Shown here: piece after piece, positions 45,701 through 55,339 of the stretch
Position numbering within the stretch: the stretch's first letter is position 1
Layout: each line of letters opens with the position of its first letter
NCBI GenBank assembly: GCA_030374805.1
Contig: JARGSG010000030.1
Span: forward strand, 62,001-126,000
Direction of reading: 5' to 3'
From: Gracilaria gracilis
Lineage: Eukaryota; Rhodophyta; Florideophyceae; Gracilariales; Gracilariaceae
DNA: 64,000 nucleotides
Program-made: the position numbers and the translations under genes
The notes under the pieces: model-generated
Seen by the model: the letters and a program-made list of their open reading frames with translations, nothing else
The model's database searches: none
Told to the model about the DNA's origin: nothing

Positions 45701-46475
45701 TAAGTCGCCCAACACGCCTGAGGCGGGCCACACCGCGGACACGTCGCTAAATGCCCAGCAGGGAAGTGCCAACCGTAGGACACGGACTACACCTGTAGGG
45801 GAGAGCAGCTCAGCGAGCGAACCACATCGACAAATCGAGCTGACAACTCCCGTGCATACGGAGGCTGAACACGCCACGGCGCAGACCAATGAAGGCCACC
45901 CGTTGACAACGTCACGTACCACCACGGCGAGGCCGGTTCAATCAGGATTACCGTTGACGCGAGCGCGTTCGACGCCACACACAACTCCGTCGAAACGGTT
46001 GCTACCACGCAAACTTGCGGTACGCCTACCTGGGACTCCCGCGGGAGAAGGAACTCTACGGGAACAAGGAAACGGGAACACCGACACCGCGAGACGCGTG
46101 ACCACCGACCCAAGTAGGGGACCACACCGCGAAGATGCAGTTCCACCAACCTTGTTGGACATACCTCGGTCTAACCGGAGCACCGACGCAGTGCCACACA
46201 CGATGAAGCCGCCGGAGAGCTCTCCGAAGCAGGATGTCGTAGTCACACGGCAAGGCCGGGAAGTCTTCCGACAGGAGTTCGTAGTCGACCACATAGTGGA
46301 ACACTCATACCACCCGTTGGGGTACATACAGTATCTCGTACGTTGGTACGGCTACGGACCCGAGGCTGACTCGGATGAGCCAATCGAGCATCTCCCACGA
46401 TCGAAAGTGGTGCAGTACCATCGGCGTACTCTCACGGGTCTCCCGGCGACAATTGTCAACGCCCAAGTGGGATAA
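42678..46475 (+). pseudogene. gypsy pol: RT, RNase H, integrase, chromodomain
   Basis: A single frame with nonsense codons at 45042-45044 and 45675-45677. RT: FTALDANWGYWQVPV and YLDDVIVFSDN (catalytic Asps kept). RNase H: YTVDTDSSDYQVGCALFQ, SEKECLAVVWAL, YTDHSSLRWLL. Integrase: zinc region HLSHYAKLSGHVGG and CPECARNR, core Asp in EFVAIDILGPF, Asp in LLSDNGKQF, Glu in NGKSERFNRTL. After the integrase C-terminus comes a low-complexity region of about 390 residues, then a chromodomain (EHSYHPLGYIQYLVRWYGYG, about 46285-46345). All catalytic residues remain, so the stops are recent. Pol would copy and insert the element. Confidence 0.9.
45366..45376 (+). other. internal copy of the polypurine tract (2)
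   Basis: AAGGAGGGGGA again, inside the integrase-chromodomain linker. Confidence 0.5.
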
Positions 46476-46649
46476 CACGCCCCGAAGGGGAAGAAGCTAG
46501 CTCACCTAGAAGGAAGTTGAGAAGTGGGAGAAGACGAAACTGGCACTTGGGAAAGGAAAAATATACGTCATAGACGGAAGTAGGGTTAATGGCCATCGAG
46601 GCTATATCCTACAACAACACCGCATAGCGGGAATCAGGTGGAAGATGGA
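46476..46649. other. spacer between pol and antisense ORF
   Basis: 174 bp between two convergent ends. No motif recognised. Confidence 0.4.
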
Positions 46650-48608
46650 CTAAGCCCCCGACCCTTGGTTGGAGGGGCCCGGAGCGCCCTCACCAGTACC
46701 CCCATTGCTGGGATTGGATCCGCCAGTAAGGCGTGCAGCCAACGCGTCCCGCATTGCGGCGACGTCCCCGCTCGCGACAGTGGCGGAAAGCCCAACTCCT
46801 CGGAGGAACTGAGCGATCACAGCCGCCTCACCGGTTCCACCCTCAGAGGGGGGGACGGCAGGCACCTCGATCACCTCTGGTTCGTCCGGAAGGGAAGCCA
46901 CCACGGCACCTACCGACGAAGGGTCGGGCGCCGGTGGATTCACCGGCTCAGCCGTCGCCATTCCCGGCGCTGCCGTGTCATTGGAGGTAGGCTCAACCGC
47001 GTTGGCGGAAGGAACCTCTTCGACTACGTCGTCATCATACCCCATCTCGGGTTCTTCGTCCATAATTTGGTCGTCATCACCGCCGTAGGCGTGGTAAAAA
47101 TCGTCAGCGTCGACGAAGCCAACGGGATGCCCGTAAGGGATATACCTCGGAGCCATCCGGAGAGCTGCCACTTCAGCTGCGGTGATCTCTTGCACCTCCC
47201 AGGGATTGAAAAAGATGAAGTCTCCCGCCAATGGCGTGCGTCGTCCCGGAGACCGGTCGAAACCGCCGTCCTCGTGACCGCGGCCGCTCTGAACGAAGGG
47301 CACGCTGGCTCAATCCACTCGGTCGACTACGTCGAGGAGTCCACGAACTTCTTCGGCATTGTTTTCACCTCCCAGAGGGACCCGCAACGAGATGTCTCGG
47401 ATGCACGCACGAAGGCGAGGCGGGACATACCACAGTGGATACTGGTCATATACTTCCCATAGGAGGTAAGCCGCGGTGCGGATAGCCCACTCGGTGAGCA
47501 CCACGGACCACAGTCCGGAATACGGATCCTCGATGAGGCAGGAGCCAAGATAGGAGAGGACCGGGGGCAACTCCACGTAGCACCCGCGACACACCTCCAC
47601 CGAGGACCACCAAGTGGGAATGGGAACATAACGGCCCAGCCGGTGATTGTGCCGGATTCGATTGATCTCCGTGTTTTGATACGGGACGAGAAACCCGAAA
47701 CGGGAACGCGCACGGCGCTCATCGCAGATGAAGTTCTGTAACCAACGCGAACGGGACTCCCGGCGAAGATACCTGAACTCCGCCCGGATGATGGGATGAA
47801 TCCAACACACCGCCTCCTGGCGTACACTAGGACGTACTCTCCAGGAGTAAGTCTCAACCACCGCCAAGCGGGTGCAGTACGAAATCTCGCCTTGAGTACG
47901 GTACAACCGGAGATCAAAGCTGATGGAATCAGGAATTGGGAACTCGAAGTTCGCCCGGCTCTGCCGCGCATAGCCCAAGCGAACCAATGCCGCCTGAGCG
48001 GAAGCCAGCGACTCGCCGGGACGCCGCAAGATTGCGTGAGGAGGAACGGCAACCCGTCGACGCCAATCCCACGAAGTGGTGACTAACGCCGGAAGATCTC
48101 CGGGAAGGCGATCAGTACCGTCCGCATAGGACGCGATGAGCTCCTCGTTGAAAACGGCTGTAGGATGAAACCACGGAGCAGTCCGGAAGAGATGCGCGTG
48201 AACGCGAGGGTTCAGCCCGACGAGCTCATCGTAGGAAGGTCACGGCACTTCCTGCATGACGTGACCATGGGGCTGCTGCCCCGGAGGGAGAATGTGCCCG
48301 CCACTGGCGTTGAGTCCCTGAGACGCCACAGAAGCATTGCCGCTTTGCGGAAGAGGCACGGAACGAAATCCGGAGAAGTATCCCGAGTTCGGAGGTTGAC
48401 CGCTCATCGCGCGAGGCACTCGAGGAACGGGAAGGTTGGTAGTACGACCGCGAGAGCGAGTTGAAGACTGTGGTGAACAGGGTTGATCGTCGCTGGAGCG
48501 AGGTTTGCACTTTGGAGTGGTAGTGACTCGGTCTTCGCGAGGCGAGAGGGAATCCGAAGACTTCGGGGATGCGCTTTTATGCCCACGGTTGGGAGTTCGA
48601 CCCGCCAT
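46650..48608 (-). pseudogene. antisense ORF of the gypsy element (about 650 codons)
   Basis: One minus-strand frame from ATG 48608 (MAGRTPNRGHKSASPKSSDS) to 46650, interrupted only by TGA at 48240-48242 and 47310-47312. N-terminal 120 residues are basic and Ser/Pro-rich. The middle (about 48235-47320) looks folded, with many Arg, Trp and Tyr (LYRTQGEISYCTRLAVVETY; RYVPIPTWWSSVEVCRGCYV; AYLLWEVYDQYPLWYVPPRL). The C-terminal part is acidic and Ala/Pro-rich. It lies between pol and the polypurine tract and reads toward pol. No domain recognised. Antisense ORFs at this place are known from some plant gypsy elements (e.g. RIRE2, Grande). No second copy is available because the window ends. Confidence 0.65.
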
Positions 48609-48630
48609 CGCGACGGCGAGGCTCACTCTT

Positions 48631-48641
48631 AAGGAGGGGGA
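48631..48641 (+). other. polypurine tract
   Basis: AAGGAGGGGGA, two bases before the 3' LTR; plus-strand primer site. Confidence 0.85.
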
Positions 48642-48643
48642 TA

Positions 48644-49493
48644 TGAAGGACAACACTCCTTGGAGGCGATTTGAGGTACTTAGTTAATTTCCGCATCATG
48701 CGTTAGTAGATATATATGAGCTACACCGCTATTAGCGTGTCGCCTTGCTGAGGTAATTTCCACACATGTACACGTAGATTGCACGGCTCGAGGCGCCGCT
48801 TGGCGGGTGTGACTAGCACACGTGTAGCACGGATATGCCGGAGGCAGTGCACCCAGCATTGCTGTATTTACTCAGATATTTTATAGATTATTTTGCCCGG
48901 CGCACCCACTGTCAGTGGTGCGCCGAGCTCAGTGCTTAGAGGGTTGAGCATCACTCCCCCAAGTAAATTGCCCCTTGCCAAGCAAGGGCTTCTGGCTCTA
49001 ACTATCACGCCTTCGCGGACTGTTCACCTCCAAGTGGAGTGACGACCGCGTTGTTCACGTATAGTTACCCACCCTTGTGGCGCTCAGAGTATAACCACTA
49101 TTTGTGTGTCTCGATCCGACCTATTGTCGTATACTCGCCCCTGTATTGGGTTTGCTTTACTCTCTCTTTTTCCCCCACTCTGGTGGTTTGCTTTCTGCCG
49201 TTTTTGGGTTTGCCTTTTTGCCCTGTTCGCAGTGGCCCGTTTCCGACACCTTGTCGTTGCCGTGCTACTCTCTTTCGAGGACTCATCTCGTGACCGTGTG
49301 AACACGTGGATCTCTACCGACTACTAACCAGCCTCACGCTCCGACGCTTGTCGTGGTGGTTTGACCTCGGATTTACACCCGGCTTAGCTGTGTCATTCCC
49401 GGAGTGCTCCGTTCGCTATGCTGCCCTGTCGAGGGGAAGATTCTGAACGTCTTCGTGAGCTTGCGCTTTTCCCGCCAAAGGCGTTGCTCCACA
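48644..49493 (+). repeat. gypsy 3' LTR (850 bp)
   Basis: Direct repeat of the 5' LTR, ending GTTGCTCCACA and followed by the duplication GTTCC at 49494-49498. Confidence 0.9.
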
Positions 49494-49498
49494 GTTCC

Positions 49499-50316
49499 AA
49501 TACTTTATTTTAGTGTATGGAAATAGTGTATGACCATTTCAGAAGCCAGTTATATGCTTTTAGGCATTCCAACACTTCGCCGATAATATAGCATATGGAT
49601 GACAGCAGGGACGCCAACACAGCCGTGATCACTTCATCTCGGCGCCATATCTTCTCTTCGAGTTAACGTCGCTGTGCCTTATGGAGCCCCGCGCACACAG
49701 CTCTGCGCCAATAGCCTCGCACGCACAACTCCCCACGAACAGCTTGATGCGCACAGTTCGGCGCACGTCACTTCGCTCATACAGCTCCGTGCCCGACCAT
49801 TTAGGCCCTTTGTCGCACCGTCGTTCCGTTTAAACCCCAATCCCTCGTTGCTATATCCCTCCAACATCGTTTCTACTGAAACTCACCACAGTGTTCCCCA
49901 ATTGTACTCCCAAATAATGCGGCGATATCAATGCCACCGGAGTCCGTTGTAATTGCGGCAGAGGCCGAAGAAGACCTGATTCTTTATCTCATGTCTACTG
50001 TGGCATTGAGGTGGGCTCTTTCGCGGACCATTCCCGCATTGTAGGCCATGCATAATCGTTGACAAAAACAGCTCTCTGTTTGTACCCATTCAAAACCACA
50101 CAGAGCAATGGCGCACTCAGCGCGATTCAACGTAACCCTACGACGACCATCCACCACGACCAGCGGGATTGCAGCACAGTCCGTAGTGGAAAGCGCACAT
50201 TTTTTCATGGTATAGCAGAAACACAACATCCCTTCACCTAGATAACAGATGAACACTATAAAAGAGCCATAGGTATTTAGGATAAACATCTTTGTTCTCA
50301 GATACAGAAGAAGGTT
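49499..50316. other. Harbinger inverted repeat remainder and leader
   Basis: The rest of the left inverted repeat runs to about 49538. A GC-rich stretch follows with repeated GCGCACA/AGCTC words (about 49685-49790) whose frames are not convincing. A short frame near 49930-50045 (PPESVVIAAEAEEDLILYLM) could be the N-terminus of the nuclease. Confidence 0.4.
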
Positions 50317-51426
50317 ATGCAACGAAGCCATAAAATGGGGGTGTGTGTCTCTGCGTCCATATCCAAGAAGAAAGGAAGGTCTTTATGCGTAGCTGCTTCT
50401 GCTGCGGTTGCAATTCTAGCCTTACAACTGAGATTGCAAGGACAAGACGAACACACGGTTCAAAGAGGTCGTTTTGCTTTCTCGACTGTATTAGCTGGGA
50501 TAACTTCGCAACTGTTTAAACGCATTTACAGAAGTAACACTCTACGTTCATGCTTTTTGCCGAGAAGCTCGCTCTCCATCGCAACTGCAAATTTCGAAAG
50601 AGATGCCCTCTGCTAGGGCTATCCGTGACAATAAGATAGTTAGCAGAAGGATCGTACCTCAACATTGATATGGCACACCTGCTGCACTTCTCTACAATTA
50701 GTTACTATGTCGAATACAAAATTGAAATCTTGAACAAAGTTCTTGATATATCCTTTCCGTACCAGGATGGGGGGTGGTTTTCAAGAGTTAAGAAATGCTT
50801 CTCAAGAAGGGAAGAGAGTGCTTTGAATATATGGGCAGGAGCGGTGGATGGCATCGCAATCAAGATCACAGAACCTTCAGCTTCAGAGGTTGCCAACCCG
50901 TCTACATACTACAATCGGAAGGGCTTCTTTGCCCTCAATCTGCAAGCCATGTGGGATTCACTGTATCGATTTACTTATCTATCCTGCAGGTGGTCGGGAT
51001 CGACGCATGATAATACGGCTTTTCTTATGAGCAGTTTAGCAATCCTAGTCGAGAGGAGAGGGGAGTCTTCTGGAAGGTCATTGGATAGCAGCCGACGACG
51101 CCTACACCTGCACCAATAGACTTCTAACCCCATGGCCAGGTAGGTCGCTCAGCACAGCAAAGAGCTGTTTCAATTATCTGCATTCGTCTGCAAGATCATT
51201 TATTGAACAAAGCTTTGGCATCCTTGTAGGTAGATGGGGTGTATTCTGGAGGGCGCTTCGTTGTTCAATTGTGAATAATATTACGGTTGTGGCAGTCTGC
51301 TGCAAGATTCTTAACATCATAATCGACAACGATAACTCGATGTCACCCCACCTTCTGAAGCCAATAGCGCCCATCACAGTGAACTTGCTGACCACTCCTT
51401 GCATCTTCAAGATGATTCCGACTTGA
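50317..51426 (+). pseudogene. PIF/Harbinger nuclease (DDE_4)
   Basis: Three segments: 50317-50616 (N-terminal helical part, FSTVLAGITSQLFKRIYRSN), 50670-51119 and about 51080-51426. The core shows GAVDGIAIKITEPSASEVAN (first catalytic Asp), STYYNRKGFFALNLQAMWD and STHDNTAFLMSS. In another frame it shows WIAADDAYTCTNRLLTPWPG (second Asp) and SFIEQSFGILVGRWGVFWR (Glu). The frame change near 51060 and the stop between segments suggest a pseudogene, though introns cannot be excluded. The enzyme cuts and pastes the element together with its SANT-like partner. Confidence 0.75.
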
Positions 51427-51628
51427 ATGAAGTGTTGCATCACAGGCCCCGAGATTTGGAGCCATCACAGCCGCGCCTCAACTTCACCCAGGAAATAGAA
51501 GCTAGCGCGCTTTGTAGACCGTATGTATGAAGAGGTCACAGAACCTTTTCGAAGAATCTGGTAGCGGTTGAAGATCGTATTACACCACGCGTTATTAGCA
51601 AGACTCTAAATTACTTTGAGTCTCCTCC

Positions 51629-52567
51629 TTACCCAGCATCATCCCTTCCCTCCATGCTTGACATTGCCTTGTCAATCCGATGCATTGTACTCGCCAGACG
51701 GCGCTCCATGAGTTTCAAAGTAACATTTTCAGCCCGTGACTCAGTAAAAGTTTCTCGAGCTCGAATATAATCAATTCTGTGCATAATCTTGACCTCTAAC
51801 TCCATCAAGGAGGACACCGTAGATGCAACTTTCGTAGCTTTTTCCAATTCCAATATTCCTGCATCTGCAGATATGGCGGAGGAACCATTCTGGATAATGA
51901 TGGGCTGGGGTGAAGTGCTACTCTGCACCATGTTGTTAAGAGCAGCAGCATTACATTCAATTCCTTCATCCCTTCGCCTCTTCCGGCTCGATGTCTGCAC
52001 CGGTGGCAACGAGGCTCGAGCACCATCCATGTCATTGAGTCCGGCTTGCACTTGTGCAGCTGACGGCATTACTCGTACGACAGCGTCTAAGCTCGGATGC
52101 TGATGAAACACGCAGTGACAATAAGAGAGACTGTACTCACCACTAGTAAAGTTTCGAAACGTGTCCGGATCTCCCTGTACAGAACGATTGTACTTTTCGC
52201 ACGCAATTGTATACGACGACCGCAGTGTACCCCATCTCTGTTGCAAAGTTGTTCCGTTGCACACGTGCGGATGTTCTGTAGGAGTGAATCCTAGAAGTAC
52301 GTCCTCAGTTACTCCACAAATAGCATCGTGGATATCCGGCATAAAGCTCTGATCATTAAAGAGCTGCAAGAACTCGCTCGAGAAAAGATCGTGGCGGCCT
52401 GCATCAAGCTCCGAACGCGAATTGATTCTTTGATACTTGCGGGAAACGATGATAGAATGTCTGGGATCGACGGTAACATTACATAGGCGTGCCGTTTCAT
52501 GTTTTTTCCAATTCGGTGCGCGCATGCGTTTAATTCCCGTAGACGTAGTGGTTCTTTCAGGATCCAC
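51629..52567 (-). CDS. Harbinger SANT/Myb-like protein
   Basis: An intact 312-codon ORF, convergent with the nuclease. The N-terminal half resembles the Myb/SANT-like accessory protein of Harbinger elements (LFSSEFLQLFNDQSFMPDIH; LQQRWGTLRSSYTIACEKYN). A basic cluster, SSRKRRRDEG, could be a nuclear signal. The C-terminal part is a helix (ATKVASTVSSLMELEVKIMH; NVTLKLMERRLASTMHRIDK). In the family this protein binds the element's ends and brings the nuclease to the nucleus. Residues upstream (52620-53085) may belong to the same gene. Confidence 0.65.
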   Translation of the reverse strand: MDPERTTTSTGIKRMRAPNWKKHETARLCNVTVDPRHSIIVSRKYQRINSRSELDAGRHDLFSSEFLQLFNDQSFMPDIHDAICGVTEDVLLGFTPTEHPHVCNGTTLQQRWGTLRSSYTIACEKYNRSVQGDPDTFRNFTSGEYSLSYCHCVFHQHPSLDAVVRVMPSAAQVQAGLNDMDGARASLPPVQTSSRKRRRDEGIECNAAALNNMVQSSTSPQPIIIQNGSSAISADAGILELEKATKVASTVSSLMELEVKIMHRIDYIRARETFTESRAENVTLKLMERRLASTMHRIDKAMSSMEGRDDAG

Positions 52568-52619
52568 ATATTTGTGTTTCTCCTAAAGCCTGGCCAGATT
52601 GACAATTTCTTCTGCGCTG

Positions 52620-53085
52620 TCAACGTTTGCTTGTTATAATCGGGTCATTAGGACGGATTTCGATCCAGACCCGGAAAGTCCGAGGCGGCGCAGAGCCTCT
52701 GAGAACACGTGTTTGAGCAATTGTCCGTGGTCGCCTGATTAGAGGAGGTGAAATTTGATCAACTGTAGAATATGAAAATGACGGTATCATGGAGATTATC
52801 GGTGTAGTGTTGGTTTGCACGAGAACGGTCGCAGAAATTGATCGATGTTTCTCGGCCGGATTCAGGACTTGTATCATAATACTTTTTTGGCGGAGGTCTC
52901 CTTTCCAGAGGAATTTTTGCGGAAAGGGAACGATGTTGTTCAAAAGAAGAACTGCCATCGATGGGCGCCTGGGATAGGTCTGGATTGGTCATTGTAGGAG
53001 TGGCGGGTGGTGTCGAGGAGAAGGCGGGGGGACGCGGCAAGCCATACACTATGGGACTTGCAGAGGGCCGTTGTGCATGGTACAT
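52620..53085 (-). pseudogene. upstream part of the SANT-like gene
   Basis: Minus-strand frame starting MYHAQRPSASPIVYGLPRPP, polar and Pro-rich. After a frame change near 52790 it continues as PPLIRRPRTIAQTRVLRGSA to 52620. Position and strand suggest an N-terminal exon or extension of the SANT-like protein. No domain. Confidence 0.35.
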
Positions 53086-53142
53086 AATGTTGCAACGGCT
53101 CCTATTAGATATGGCCGCTCAGGAGTCTATACGTGACGAGAA

Positions 53143-53191
53143 AATGTCTATATACTATTTCCATCCACTAAAAGAAAGTATTGGAACGGTC
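53143..53191 (-). repeat. Harbinger right inverted repeat
   Basis: The reverse complement (GTTCCAATACTTTCTTTTAG and on) matches 49494-49538, and extends by ACC into the part left of the gypsy insertion. Confidence 0.8.
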
Positions 53192-53223
53192 TTGAGCCGG
53201 CAACTAGTTGTCCGTGCAAGCGC

Positions 53224-53547
53224 TGTGCGAGTGATGGATCTAGCTACACTTTAATTTTGCTCTTGGAGCTCGTTCCTCACTTGCATAAATATCTGCCGCT
53301 GGCTACTGTTATGTTTGACGTTTTCGAAAATTGCAATCGGCAAGAAAAGTCACTCGAATTTTTGAAAGTCCCCGGTTGGCGCATTGCATTTTGTGTCCGC
53401 GCCGAGTGGCGGTGTGATATTGAGTTCTTGGCGTAACGATCTGAAACAGTCTTTGTGCAGTGGTTCGGTGAGCATGTCGGCAAACATTTCTGCTGTTGGT
53501 ATACGGTTGAGTCGTATTTTTTCATCTCTAATGTGGTGCTATAGGTA
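53224..53547 (-). mobile_element. copia 3' end: RNase H tail and 3' LTR
   Basis: On the minus strand, 53547-53350 encodes the end of a copia polyprotein (RDEKIRLNRIPTAEMFADML, then TEPLHKDCF) with stop TGA at 53350-53352. The LTR follows and ends CGCACA at 53224. Its last part matches window positions 4-64. The 5' side is cut by the EnSpm-like terminus at 53548, at nearly the same codon as in the first copia element. Confidence 0.75.
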
Positions 53548-53800
53548 CGTCGGTGGTTTCGGAATGCTAGTTTAGTATGCTAGATCGCTAGTTGTGAAAA
53601 TAAAAGTCCGGAAAAACTAGCATTTTTGCTGTTTGCGCTAGTTGGTAAGGCCAAAATTTTTTTTTGGAAATTACGTTTCGGTTCGGTGCAGTTCAAACTT
53701 CACCTACTGGAGTCGAAGGCTAGTTTCCAGTTCTTCTGCCACCACTCGTTACTTTACATTCCCCACACTCGTCAAAAGCACTTTAAAAAATTACGAATCA
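53548..53800 (+). mobile_element. EnSpm-like terminus
   Basis: CGTCGGTGGTTTCGGAATG followed by CTAGTTTAG and several GCTAGTT/AACTAGC subterminal repeats to about 53725, as at 10678 and 14344. The cassette's coiled-coil gene begins right after, so this may be the left end of the element carrying cassette B. No matching right end is found. Confidence 0.5.
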
Positions 53801-53815
53801 ACCACTAGCGCTCCC

Positions 53816-54774
53816 TCATCCCAACCCTGCATTCGGGTCCTGAGTCTCAGTTTCCCTAAATGTCAAGTTGAAGAACTCCAAAGGAACACTCTCTCCATTC
53901 TCGTACACCCTCCTAGCCCCAAACCGGGTTCCAACCCCTCCCAACCTCTTCTCCTCCTGCTTCTCTAGTATGCGCTCCGCCATTCGCACAGCCGCCGCCA
54001 CACTACCAAACCCTACTAGTGGCGCTCCACCCGGCCGCTGCCACGGCACACACAACTCCCCATCCTCGTCCACTATCACCCCACCCTTTCGCCTCTTCCC
54101 CAGCCGACTTCCCCCAACCTCCCCTCCATTTCCTTTTCCGCTCCTTCCCTTCACACACCCACCCCCACCACGAGAGCCAGGCGTCACCGGCGACCCATTT
54201 TCTCTTCCCGCCTCCCTCCCACCGCCTCCTTCCCTCACCAGCTCCTTCACCTCCAACCACAATTGGCTCGCCTTCTCTACCTGTTCCACTTGCGCCTCCA
54301 ACAGGTGTTCCTCCACATGTCCCCTCAGCCCCATATATTCCCTTGTCAGCGTCACCATCTCTCTCCCAACGCACTCTACCATCTCACTCACATGAATTCC
54401 GGTCCCCACTCCAGCCACCTTCATACTTTTCCAAATCGTTGAAATCAAATCCATTTGCACCCCAATCTCCGGCACACTCAGCACCACCCTCCCATTTCAC
54501 CAACCATCTCAGAAAGACATTCTTCCAAATGCTCCTTCAGATCCCCTCCAAGCCTCTTCAACCGCTCTCCCATCTCCGGCGCAGACGTCCTCTCTGGCTC
54601 CCCATCCCCTCCACCCCCACCACCCCCACCCCCCTCTACATCTCCAATTCCCTTCTTCTCTCCGAGGCAGACCTTGTTCCCACCCTCCTTTTTTCTTCCC
54701 GGTGGCGTCTTTGGTACCTCCGTCTGGTGTAGCAGAGCCACTACCTTCTCTTTCTTGACGTACCCATTCGATAT
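53816..54774 (-). pseudogene. coiled-coil protein of the cassette (B)
   Basis: Homologue of 21609-22365, inverted. The start is ATA at 54774 where cassette A has ATG. Order: SNGYVKKEKVVALLHQTEVP, Gly run, ERLKRLGGDLKEHLEECLSE, a long helix (HVEEHLLEAQVEQVEKASQL), KRRKGGVIVDEDGELCVPWQ and PGGAPLVGFGSVAAAVR. An end missing in A follows (AERILEKQEEKRLGG; stop at 53816). One frame change near 54480. Function unknown. Confidence 0.55.
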
Positions 54775-55339
54775 TGCAGAAATAAACGGCGGTTCACGAT
54801 AACGAAGATAGATAAGAACAAGAGAGATGAACCCAACAGTTGCAGCACCCCCCTCCACTCCGCACACCCGTGGCACTGTCAGCCACACACCCACTTGCGC
54901 TTCACAACCCTTTGTACCCCATTCAAATCCACTCCTATTTCCCGCCATTCCACACAATTTGCATATTTTTCTAGAGGTCTCCACATTTTCCCAACCTCGG
55001 TCCATACCATATCCCAGTGAAACCCTTGAGGCACCACCTCTCAAGTACCAACGGTACCATAAATTTTTACTTTCTATGCTTCCTTCCACTGCATACCTTC
55101 TCATAAACACACTCTTTGACCCTACCTTCTCTACAGCCCTGCTGCCCATTTCTTTCCATAACCGAATTACACAAATCCCCTTATCCACTGGAAGACTTTT
55201 TTCCATGACCAAAACACCAGCCCAGTAGTGTACTTTAAGCTTTCTCCACTCCTTAGAATGTAGACCACCTGCTTTTCACAGCTACCAGCACCCGACTGCT
55301 TCCAAGAGCCCATAACTTCAATCAAACAAACTCGTCGCA
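54775..55339. promoter_or_regulatory. divergent region between cassette genes (B)
   Basis: 565 bp between the coiled-coil and reductase-like genes. Parts align with 21240-21500 of cassette A (GGCGGGAAAT and flanks), so it is conserved but has stops in all frames of A. Probably the shared promoter. Confidence 0.4.

Larger units (their letters stand above)
37735..49493 (+). mobile_element. Ty3/gypsy chromodomain retrotransposon, 11.8 kb
   Basis: Complete element with 846/850-bp LTRs, 5-bp duplication GTTCC, primer binding site, gag, -1 frameshift site, pol (protease, RT, RNase H, integrase, chromodomain), an antisense ORF (46650-48608) and a polypurine tract. LTRs differ at few positions plus a 4-bp indel (CTCG), so insertion was fairly recent, but pol has four nonsense codons and one frameshift. 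A TRIM-like element sits in gag. A second member of the family starts near 60120. Confidence 0.9.
37726..53191 (+). mobile_element. PIF/Harbinger DNA transposon, split by a gypsy element
   Basis: Left inverted repeat: 37726-37734 joined to 49494-49538. Right inverted repeat: 53143-53191. Shared sequence is CCGTTCCAATACTTT, then TTTTAGTG, ATGGAAATAGT and TAT. Between 49494 and 53191 lie a nuclease (plus strand) and a SANT/Myb-like protein (minus strand), the two genes of PIF/Harbinger elements. The gypsy element 37735-49493 is inserted 9 bp into the left repeat. A 3-bp host duplication (TTG or CTT) is possible but not certain. Confidence 0.75.
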
